Origin: Lysobacterales bacterium
GTDB lineage: Bacteria > Pseudomonadota > Gammaproteobacteria > Xanthomonadales > SZUA-36
Length of the DNA stretch: 64,000 nt
Assembly: GCA_014238945.1 (NCBI GenBank)
Contig: JABAAB010000115.1
Span: forward strand, 163,781-227,780
Direction: 5' to 3'
Made by a program: the position numbers and the translations under genes. Positions 1 to 7,371 of this stretch are shown piece after piece (position 1 is the stretch's first letter; each line of letters starts with the position of its first letter). Under the pieces are notes generated by a model. The model searched no databases. It was not told where the DNA came from and was given only the letters and a program-made list of their open reading frames with translations.

Positions 1-972
1 ATTTGCGATGCGCAGAAACATCAGGGGTTCATTCATCCCCAGTACCGTTCTGTACCAAAGGTTGTGCCCAAAACGCGGGTTTATCTCCATCAGTTTGGGT
101 TTATCATCGCGTTGGTCCACGATGGTCTGCAGGGTCATCCCACCCCAGATACCCAGTTCGCGAAGCAGGGCCTGGACCTCATCGAGATAGGGTACATCCG
201 TTGACGATACCACGGCTGCACAGGGGCTTCTTACCCCGGTTTTTCGGGTGCGAAGCACCTCGGGTGAAAACAGACTGACAATCTCCGAATCTCGATCAAC
301 AACCAGGTAGTAATTTCTCTTGGTTGCTTCGGGTATGAAGTCCTGCAATATGGGACTGGGTTGCAATTTATTCAGATTGTTGAAAGTGGCCTCCAGTGCA
401 TCACGGTCACTCACCCATATGATGTTGGCACCGTGTGCGTTGCATCGTGGTTTAAGAATCCACGGTCCGGTACTTGCGTTGTGTGCAACAGCCAGGTCAT
501 CAGAATTCACAATCACAGCAGTTCGGGGAATGGGGAAACCGGATTTTTCGGCAGCGGCGAGGGTCAGTGACTTGTCCAGGATCCCGGTCAATGCATTGTA
601 GTCGGGCACCACCGCCACGATACCCTGGCCGGCCAGGCGCTGCTTGTTCTTGGAGAAGATATAGACCTCTGCATCATAGGATGGAAATATGGTGTCGATG
701 TCCTCTGCCGCGCATATTTCCTCAATGCGCTGTATGTAACGTTCCTCATCATCGCTGTTACGGGCTTGTATTCTTCCTGCTTTCCAATCCGCATAAACAT
801 CGGGCACACGATAGCGCTTGCTGACATGACGTGACCACTGGGACAACCCGGACCAGCGTTTGAACAGGTTGCTGCCACTGACCGTGACAATGATCTTGTT
901 GGCCTCCTTGCGCAGGCACTGCAGAATCAGGTATGCCTGGTCCTCTTGTGTATTGGTTATCAACAGGTTCAT
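1..972 (-). CDS. ATP-grasp domain protein (3' end outside window)
   Basis: Translating the minus strand from the ATG at 972 gives 324 codons without a stop, running off the left edge. The N-terminus (MNLLITNTQEDQAY) resembles the pre-ATP-grasp Rossmann-like domain of carbamoyl-phosphate synthase/biotin-carboxylase-like ligases. The middle reads as an ATP-grasp fold (GPWILKPRCNAHGANI, then PSPILQDFIPE), and the far end has the metal-binding signature LMEINPRFGHN. Proteins of this group join a carboxylate to an amine or thiol through an acyl phosphate. The substrate cannot be read from sequence. It is the last gene of a minus-strand run after the deacetylase (36-base gap), which suggests work on a surface glycan or small peptide-like product. 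The missing C-terminus limits the call. Confidence 0.8.
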   Translation of the reverse strand, partial: MNLLITNTQEDQAYLILQCLRKEANKIIVTVSGSNLFKRWSGLSQWSRHVSKRYRVPDVYADWKAGRIQARNSDDEERYIQRIEEICAAEDIDTIFPSYDAEVYIFSKNKQRLAGQGIVAVVPDYNALTGILDKSLTLAAAEKSGFPIPRTAVIVNSDDLAVAHNASTGPWILKPRCNAHGANIIWVSDRDALEATFNNLNKLQPSPILQDFIPEATKRNYYLVVDRDSEIVSLFSPEVLRTRKTGVRSPCAAVVSSTDVPYLDEVQALLRELGIWGGMTLQTIVDQRDDKPKLMEINPRFGHNLWYRTVLGMNEPLMFLRIAN

Positions 973-1008
973 GGCTGCGATTGGATTCCGGTGTGTGTTC
1001 AGTACAGA

Positions 1009-1758
1009 TCAGGCCAGATGTTGCTTGATCTGGCGCAGGGTTTGTCGGAACCGAAGATAACCCGCAAGTCCACCCCGGATAACGCTATTGAATACCGCTG
1101 GTTTCTTCAGATAATAGCTATCCACCCGATTTAGTTGCAGTGGATCAGTCTCTGTCTGGTTATATCCCAGGCGAGTGGTACAGGCATATTGATAATATCT
1201 GCGGGTAGCTTCACACACCCGGGTGCTCAGGTCTCCGTAGGGAAAAGCAAAGCCGTCAACAGGAAGTTGCAATCGTTGTTGCAATGTTTGCCTGGACTGG
1301 TCCAATTCACGATTAAGTTCACCCGGAGCCAGTTGTGTCAGCCTGTCATGGCTTACCGAATGCGAACCAATTTCAAACCCGGTTGCTGCCAGTTCTTTTA
1401 GATGGCCCCAACCGAGTAAATCACGGTCGATGTCAGGATTGACGGAACGTGCCCTGGCTGCCTTCATCCCGACCAGACCGGAAACTACAAAAATCGTTGC
1501 GGAAAACCCCAGCGAATCCATGACGGGTAACACCGTCTCAAAAAAATCGAGGTAGCCGTCATCAAAAGTCAATATGACCGAATTGCTGGGAAATCGACCC
1601 CGGTTACTCAAGTGGGCAAAGGCCTGGTCCAAACTGATACCGGATAGCCCCAGGTCTGCGATCTGCTCCATCTGCCATTGAAACAACGTGGGGGATGTGG
1701 AGGTGACCGATCTCCTGCTATCAATCGAGTGATAGGTTAGAATTATTAAATTACTCAT
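1009..1758 (-). CDS. NodB-type polysaccharide deacetylase
   Basis: 249 residues, consistent with a single NodB homology domain (carbohydrate esterase family 4). Motif 1 TFDDG is at about residues 64-68 (metal-binding and catalytic Asp), and motif 2 HSVSH at 133-137 supplies the two metal-binding His. A later FAFPYGD segment fits motif 3. Family members remove N-acetyl groups from chitin-like, peptidoglycan or exopolysaccharide chains. No clear signal peptide is visible (start MSNLIILTYHS), so it may be cytoplasmic or use another route. The ATG overlaps the stop of the upstream bicupin gene by four bases (ATGA), so the two are probably translated together. A role in maturing a glycan with the neighbouring GT4 enzyme is inference. 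Confidence 0.88.
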   Translation of the reverse strand: MSNLIILTYHSIDSRRSVTSTSPTLFQWQMEQIADLGLSGISLDQAFAHLSNRGRFPSNSVILTFDDGYLDFFETVLPVMDSLGFSATIFVVSGLVGMKAARARSVNPDIDRDLLGWGHLKELAATGFEIGSHSVSHDRLTQLAPGELNRELDQSRQTLQQRLQLPVDGFAFPYGDLSTRVCEATRRYYQYACTTRLGYNQTETDPLQLNRVDSYYLKKPAVFNSVIRGGLAGYLRFRQTLRQIKQHLA

Positions 1759-2906
1759 TGATTATTATCAATATTATTATTCAGTTCCTGTTCCCATTCT
1801 TGCTCTACCTCATCCTGGTTCACATTCAGGTCATCTTCAAAACGCAAACCCAGGTTGATCACCAGTTCCGGCACGTTGATGGCAAGATAACGTGCGGGTG
1901 TGGAGCCAGGATTCAGATGCTGGTGATACCAGTAGGTTGGTGGCACAAAAAGCGTTCCGGCCTGCCAATCAATGCGTTTTCTCTTGTGATAGTTACCTTC
2001 TGGCCACGTCAATGAATATCCTTCGCCCGACAGCAACAGTATAAAGGCATCACTGCTGTGCCGATGTGCCTTTTTGTAACTACCGGCCTGCATTTCTGCA
2101 ATATGCAGACTGATCATGGTGTTGCCGGCCATAGCCCATCTTTTTACACTGTTTCCCTCGCCACGCAATCTCCATTTAGTCGTTTCCTCCAGAAGCACAT
2201 TGTCAATAAAATTTGTAGAAAACCTGAATTCGTCCAATTGCTCATTTTGTTCAAGAAAGTCCTCGTCATGATCGAAGCGGTCAGTGAAAGCGTATGGGTT
2301 ATTGGTGATAAAGTCCTCATTGTTGACAGCATTGAGTACAAAAGGAAAGCTGGTAATCGCCAGCAGGCGGACCGGTTGATCACTGTCATTGAACAATTGA
2401 TGACGCACATTCAATGGTACCGAGAACAGGCTGCCATCATCCCAATCCACTCTCAATGGTGGTTGTCCTTCCTGCTGGATCATCGTGTGCCCAGGTCCAC
2501 CCATAAAATAGATGCCTTTCTCGTACAGGTGACGCCGACTCCGGGTGCTGCCACGGGCAGGGATTTCCAGAAGACGGCCATCACTCATCTGGTAGTCAGC
2601 AAAATGTAGGTATAACCCGGAGACCCCGCTACCCATTTGTGGCCAGGCTTTCAATTCAATACTGCGCACATCGTTGATGACCAGGGCTTCATGAACGGGT
2701 ATTTCACTCCTGGCTCGATCCAGCCATTTTTGATAAGGGGAACCCTCCGGCGGGATGCGAACCACGGTGGGGCCCAGCACATCCACACCTTTTACCACTG
2801 CGAACAGTTCAAAAAATACCTGGCGTGCCAATCCGGTTTTTAAAGCCAGAAAAATACCCAGCGTCAGTATCCCGGCTACTGCCAGGATTTTAGTCCGTGT
2901 TTTCAT
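1755..2906 (-). CDS. Membrane-anchored double cupin protein
   Basis: 383 residues. Residues 7-23 form a hydrophobic anchor or uncleaved signal. Two cupin barrels follow. The first is around residues 130-205 (RRHLYEKGIYFMGGPGHT, then GSLFSVPLNVRHQLFN). The second, at about 280-345, has a metal-binding pattern with several His (KKAHRHSSDAFILLLSGEG, then PPTYWYHQHLN). The C-terminus is acidic and Asn-rich. Cupins bind a divalent metal and serve as isomerases, dioxygenases or sugar-binding proteins; which applies here is not visible. It is the first gene of the run bicupin-deacetylase-ATP-grasp and is divergent from the GT4 gene, with about 110 bases between starts that must hold both promoters. 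Confidence 0.72.
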   Translation of the reverse strand: MKTRTKILAVAGILTLGIFLALKTGLARQVFFELFAVVKGVDVLGPTVVRIPPEGSPYQKWLDRARSEIPVHEALVINDVRSIELKAWPQMGSGVSGLYLHFADYQMSDGRLLEIPARGSTRSRRHLYEKGIYFMGGPGHTMIQQEGQPPLRVDWDDGSLFSVPLNVRHQLFNDSDQPVRLLAITSFPFVLNAVNNEDFITNNPYAFTDRFDHDEDFLEQNEQLDEFRFSTNFIDNVLLEETTKWRLRGEGNSVKRWAMAGNTMISLHIAEMQAGSYKKAHRHSSDAFILLLSGEGYSLTWPEGNYHKRKRIDWQAGTLFVPPTYWYHQHLNPGSTPARYLAINVPELVINLGLRFEDDLNVNQDEVEQEWEQELNNNIDNNQ

Positions 2907-3018
2907 GTTTTCGGTCCGCTTTCCTTCAAGGTCAGGGATGATTCAAGAAGTGTCTATCATAAGTTGCCGGGATAAATATTTCAGCGTAACCACGCTGTTC
3001 ACTGTATTGTTTCAACGT

Positions 3019-4215
3019 ATGCGGTTTTGTCACGTAACAACTTTTTATCCGCCTTACCATTTCGGCGGTGATGCAATTCTTACACAAATGATTTGTGAGG
3101 CCCTGGCTCGCCGGGGTCATGAAGTAGACGTGGTGTATTGTATGGATGCCTATCATCTGAAGGGCAAACCTGTAACCAGTCCCCCTCCTGATGCAGGTGG
3201 AATTCGTCACCACGCTATACACAGCCGGTTCGGTGTACTTTCTCCACTAATTACCCAACAGACGGGTCGCCCTGGCCCCAAGCATAGACAACTGAAGAAA
3301 ATCTTTTCCAAGCCATATGATGTGGTGCATTTTCACAATATCTCGTTGATCGGAGGACCCGGTGTATTGCCCTTGAGTCGTGCGCCGGTAACTTTCATGA
3401 CTACACATGATCACTGGCTGTTTTGTGCAACCCATGTGTTATGGAAAAATGGTAAATACCCCTGCGACCGGCCACAGTGTTTCAGTTGTTCGATCAGGAG
3501 TGGGATTCCACCCCAGCTCTGGCGATATACCAATTACAGCGCACGTTGTCTGGAACATGTTGATGCACTACTTGCACCCACAAAGTACACGGCTGACAAA
3601 CACCGGGAAGCCGGTATAACGAGGCCCATCCACGTGTTGGATTCGTTTACCAATGTCGCCGTCGTACCGGCATCTTCAGAGTCCCACTCCGACCGGGCTG
3701 TGTTTGTGTGTGCCAGTCGACTGGTCAAGTCCAAGGGTGTGGAGCAATTATTGAAATCTTTTGTAAAGAGACCTGAATTTGATTTGCAGATCGCTGGCGA
3801 CGGCCCGCTGGGTCCGCAACTCAGGAAGCAGTTTGCCGGGTTTGCCAATATCCACTTTTTGGGCAATTTACCGCACAGCAGTATTGAAGCATTGTTCAGC
3901 AGGGCAACGGCGGTGATCAGTCCCTCCTGGGGCCCCGAAGTCTTTGGTCTGACGGTCCTTGAATCCATGGCTTGTGGTACCCCGGTCATTGTACGACGTG
4001 CCGGTGGCAGCACTGAGGTGATCGAGCAAACCAGTGGCGGGTTGGCATATGATAATCCGGAAGAACTGCTTCCACACGTGGACCGATTGGCCACTGATCC
4101 AAGCTTACGGCAATCATTGAGTGAAAATGCTCTGCGGGCGGTATCACGTGATTTCGGTGAAGAAAGATGGTTGGAGCGGTATTTTGGTCTTATTGACAGA
4201 TACCGGACAGGTTAG
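3019..4215 (+). CDS. GT4 family glycosyltransferase
   Basis: 398 residues from the ATG at 3019. The open frame extends further upstream, but that part is antisense to the bicupin gene and not protein-like, whereas MRFCHVTTFYPPYHFGG is a classic GT-B N-terminus. The C-terminal Rossmann half contains VCASRLVKSKGVEQLLKSF, the nucleotide-sugar pocket LQIAGDGPLGPQLR, and the donor-binding EX7E region (SPSWGPEVFGLTVLESMACG). Such retaining enzymes move a sugar from a nucleotide-sugar to a glycan or lipid acceptor at the cytoplasmic membrane. Divergence from the deacetylase/bicupin run suggests a shared glycan product. A hairpin with a T-rich tail follows at 4279-4311. Confidence 0.88.
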   Translation: MRFCHVTTFYPPYHFGGDAILTQMICEALARRGHEVDVVYCMDAYHLKGKPVTSPPPDAGGIRHHAIHSRFGVLSPLITQQTGRPGPKHRQLKKIFSKPYDVVHFHNISLIGGPGVLPLSRAPVTFMTTHDHWLFCATHVLWKNGKYPCDRPQCFSCSIRSGIPPQLWRYTNYSARCLEHVDALLAPTKYTADKHREAGITRPIHVLDSFTNVAVVPASSESHSDRAVFVCASRLVKSKGVEQLLKSFVKRPEFDLQIAGDGPLGPQLRKQFAGFANIHFLGNLPHSSIEALFSRATAVISPSWGPEVFGLTVLESMACGTPVIVRRAGGSTEVIEQTSGGLAYDNPEELLPHVDRLATDPSLRQSLSENALRAVSRDFGEERWLERYFGLIDRYRTG

Positions 4216-4278
4216 CTGACGCGGCACTCCTCGCTGTATTCGACTTTGATACGTTAATGAGCAGATTATTGCCACATT

Positions 4279-4311
4279 ACCCGGCTCAGGTAGAGCCGGG
4301 TGTTCTTGTTT
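4279..4311 (+). terminator. Probable rho-independent terminator after the GT4 gene
   Basis: Perfect 9-bp stem ACCCGGCTC / GAGCCGGGT (4279-4287 and 4293-4301) with a 5-base loop, then the T-rich stretch gttcttgttt. It lies between the converging GT4 gene and the 1015-residue protein gene. The opposite strand lacks a T-run, so it should act mainly on plus-strand transcripts. Confidence 0.7.
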
Positions 4312-4323
4312 CAGTACTGGATT

Positions 4324-7300
4324 TCAGATGTGCCAAACCTGCCATCTCCGCCAAGCCAACCAAGCGCCGATGGCAGTGGCGACTCCCAGTGACAGCAAGG
4401 ACGCCGGTGTAGTGCTTGCTCCAAGAATGAAGACAGAAAGGACCAGCAGAATTGCACCTCCCCCGACCAGCATGAATGGCAGCCCCCGGGGTGTGGCGAT
4501 GTGCTTGAAGCCGATCAGTATGATACCCGTCCATATTGCAGCAGCTGCCAGCAGACTGACCCATAAACCGACAAATCCCGCCTTTTGATGGACATAGCGC
4601 AGCGAGAAATAAGCATCTTCCTCCGCCTGATTGGCGTAGAGTTTGGCAAAGCTGAACAGCTGACCCTGGGTAGGTAACTGGATATGCAAGGGTTCACCTG
4701 TGACCACGTTGGCCACGACATCCCGCAGTAGGCCCGCAGCCGCCATCTTGATGGGTTGCAGGCTGATGCGGTCAAGAATCTCCATATTGGTTTTTGGAAC
4801 ACCATAACGAGGTGTTGCGGGTACATACACGTCCCAGCGTGAGTGCGTCACGATCATGTCCGGACGGGGCAGGGTGCCTTCGATGCTGCCGAAGGTATCC
4901 ATACCCTCGCTGCGCGTGGCGTAAACCAGTTCTACCGGGAAGGCAGTGGCCGAATTGACCATCTTGACCAGCACGTCACGCGAATCACCATCCTGGCCGG
5001 TGGCAAAGGCCGGCTTTTGTGGCTGGCCATTGACGAATACCGACCAGATTTCCGAGCCAGTGGGCAAGGCCAGACGCAGGAACTGGCGGCGGCTGTTGCG
5101 TACATCGAACTGCACCCGTGTGACAGCGAGGCCATCGGTGGTATACAGGGTCTGGTAGGTGGCCGTGTCGATGGCTGCTACCTGCACGTCTATTTCCTGG
5201 TGGCGGGTGATGCTCAGGCTCAGCGTGAATGGCTTTTCGGTTTTTACATACCGGTAGGCCAGCAGGATCGGGTTGGTGGTCTTGAGCACCAGTTGCCTGG
5301 GCAACTCGTTGATCTCGAGTGTGGACAACTGCTCCACCCGCTTGGCCTGGACCTCCAGTGCAGACAATGCCTCGATGGCGATACGCCCATGCTCCACATC
5401 CGCCCCGGCGACCTCGATTCGTGGAACAGAAGTCTCGGCCGTGCCATCCAGCATGATGCGTTCATAATTCAGCTCAATTCGAAACTGGCCGTCCATTTCC
5501 TGGGTGAATTCAATATTGATCAGTTGCTGCTCACCGTCCGTCACTACCTGGTGGGTGCGAATGGATGGCCCGTTTACACCGAGGATGTTGATTTCTGCCG
5601 GCAGCTCCAGTTGCAGGTCACGCAATACACCTGATTTCACATCGACACCAACGCTCACCTGGCCCCTCAGGGTTACTTCACCGATCGAAATCAGGCTGTC
5701 GACCTGGGCATTGAACTTGCCCTGTTTGCGTTCCGGTGTCACGGTATTGACCAGTAGTGTTGCCGAACCGGCGTGATACTTGTAAGTGTGTGAAACCGAT
5801 TGTTCCAGCCGGTTTCTGAAGAATGCCGGTAGCTGGTTCTCGCCCACTTCAGACATATCCTCATGTTGAGCGGGTGCCAGGGCGAGGTCAGCTCCTGAAA
5901 GCAGTGAAAGCATGCCTTTTTGACGCACCACTTCCAGTGCACGCAGTAGTGGGATATTGATATCTGCTGTTTTTTCACCCAGCAGTTGTTCAAACATGAC
6001 ATCCAGTACAAATTCGCCTTTGATCGCACGGTTGAGAAATACCTGGATCCGGTTAATCGGGTCGTCTGCTTCTCCTTTGAGCAGGGTCCAGTCCACGATG
6101 GCCCCGCTGGCACTGTTAATACTGTTGACCTGCGCACTCGCCGGGATACTGAACAGCAGATTGTTGGTCTCACCACGTGTGATCTCGTAATGGATCGCCG
6201 CGCGGCCATAGAGAACACCCTCGGCAGCATGTAAAGCATGATAGACAACGGCGTTGGAACGGCTTTCAATGGCCACGTACTCCGGTATGGCCTCCATCCA
6301 GGTCAGGGCCACGGTCTGGCTTATGGGCAGGTAGAAGGTCAACCGGGTATCACCCTTGACGTTCTCCGACGCCACATTAGCCGCTGGCACCACCTTGACC
6401 AGTTTTTCACCGGGCAGGGTCAATACAAATTTCGAGATCGGCACACCGGGAATGTCAAAGCCGGTGGTGGGTACCCCGTCCGGATTACTGACAACGGACA
6501 GGAAGCTGAGACCGATCGTGTGCTGGCCAGCGCCGCCGAGTCGAACCGCGAAGCGTCCGTCCTGGTTGAATACTGTTGCAGGCTTGCCATCCACTTCGAC
6601 CGAGACCAGCGTAGCGCGGGTGGATATCAAAGGCACCGTGATTTCACCGTCGATCAGCATCTCGGCCATGAAGCTTGCATTCCAGGCGATGGCATCACCA
6701 CGAACGGTACCGTTATAGGCAGCCTGGCTAAGAATATATTCACGTTCGTGGGCGACCCGCCACGCGATCATCATAGAGTGGCTGTTGGCCACCGTTCCCT
6801 GCGCCGTGGTTCCCTTACTGTGTTCGTTCTTGATCAGCTTGGTTGCAGGCGCTACCGACAGGTCGATATGCCGTTGTGGAATGTGAAGTTTGAAACGCGT
6901 GGCCGCCGCGTTGGGAATGGGCAGGCTGGTCACATAGGCCAGATCGGAAAAGTGTGCATCCACGTGATAGGTGAGTTGCATGTTGACTTTTTGACGGGAT
7001 TCCGACAGCCAGAACAAACCATCCGCACGCTGGATCAATTGCACATCTGCTCCATTGATGGTGGCGGATTCCAGTGCGGCCCCCGGACCGAGCAGCGCAA
7101 CCAGTGTCCACTCGTCTTCAAAGGTCTCGACTTTAAGCTCGGCTTGAACCGTTGCGGTCATATGCCTGTCGTGCTGGTTAAAGATGACATTCAGTTGGGT
7201 CTGACCCACCGCATAACTCGATGGTGCCGGCTGGCCCTGTGCTGTGGCCTGTTGAAGCAGGTTTTGATATTGGATCAACGGCAGGGTCACCTGGCCATTG

Positions 7301-7371
7301 GGCAGCATGATTTCTTCTGCCATGGTGGAGAAACTGCTGAGTACACTAATCAGGATGATGATGATTTTCAT
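4324..7371 (-). CDS. Large envelope protein of unknown function, C-terminal membrane segments
   Basis: 1015 residues from the ATG at 7371, which overlaps the stop of the upstream gene by one base (TAATG) and follows the Shine-Dalgarno-like ggagtggaag. A GTG nine bases upstream is less likely. An N-terminal signal peptide (MKIIIILISVLSSFSTMAEE) leads into about 900 residues of beta-rich sequence with no cysteine or catalytic motif that I recognise. Three hydrophobic segments near the C-terminus (about residues 920-1005) would anchor it in the inner membrane with most of the chain in the periplasm. It always reads as the third gene after an ECF sigma and a zinc-finger anti-sigma/vWA gene, so a role as sensor, effector or target of that stress circuit is inferred. 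Function unknown. Confidence 0.75.
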   Translation of the reverse strand: MKIIIILISVLSSFSTMAEEIMLPNGQVTLPLIQYQNLLQQATAQGQPAPSSYAVGQTQLNVIFNQHDRHMTATVQAELKVETFEDEWTLVALLGPGAALESATINGADVQLIQRADGLFWLSESRQKVNMQLTYHVDAHFSDLAYVTSLPIPNAAATRFKLHIPQRHIDLSVAPATKLIKNEHSKGTTAQGTVANSHSMMIAWRVAHEREYILSQAAYNGTVRGDAIAWNASFMAEMLIDGEITVPLISTRATLVSVEVDGKPATVFNQDGRFAVRLGGAGQHTIGLSFLSVVSNPDGVPTTGFDIPGVPISKFVLTLPGEKLVKVVPAANVASENVKGDTRLTFYLPISQTVALTWMEAIPEYVAIESRSNAVVYHALHAAEGVLYGRAAIHYEITRGETNNLLFSIPASAQVNSINSASGAIVDWTLLKGEADDPINRIQVFLNRAIKGEFVLDVMFEQLLGEKTADINIPLLRALEVVRQKGMLSLLSGADLALAPAQHEDMSEVGENQLPAFFRNRLEQSVSHTYKYHAGSATLLVNTVTPERKQGKFNAQVDSLISIGEVTLRGQVSVGVDVKSGVLRDLQLELPAEINILGVNGPSIRTHQVVTDGEQQLINIEFTQEMDGQFRIELNYERIMLDGTAETSVPRIEVAGADVEHGRIAIEALSALEVQAKRVEQLSTLEINELPRQLVLKTTNPILLAYRYVKTEKPFTLSLSITRHQEIDVQVAAIDTATYQTLYTTDGLAVTRVQFDVRNSRRQFLRLALPTGSEIWSVFVNGQPQKPAFATGQDGDSRDVLVKMVNSATAFPVELVYATRSEGMDTFGSIEGTLPRPDMIVTHSRWDVYVPATPRYGVPKTNMEILDRISLQPIKMAAAGLLRDVVANVVTGEPLHIQLPTQGQLFSFAKLYANQAEEDAYFSLRYVHQKAGFVGLWVSLLAAAAIWTGIILIGFKHIATPRGLPFMLVGGGAILLVLSVFILGASTTPASLLSLGVATAIGAWLAWRRWQVWHI

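Noticed and set aside
588..890. 100-codon minus-strand open frame
   Set aside because: Lies in another frame of the ATP-grasp gene, whose translation has clear motifs.
2058..2609. 183-codon plus-strand open frame
   Set aside because: Antisense to the bicupin coding sequence.
2755..3018. 88-residue N-terminal extension of the GT4 gene
   Set aside because: Antisense to the bicupin gene and not protein-like; the GT-B fold begins at MRFCHVTTF.
4843..5634. 263-codon plus-strand open frame
   Set aside because: Antisense to the same envelope protein gene and without any recognisable domain.
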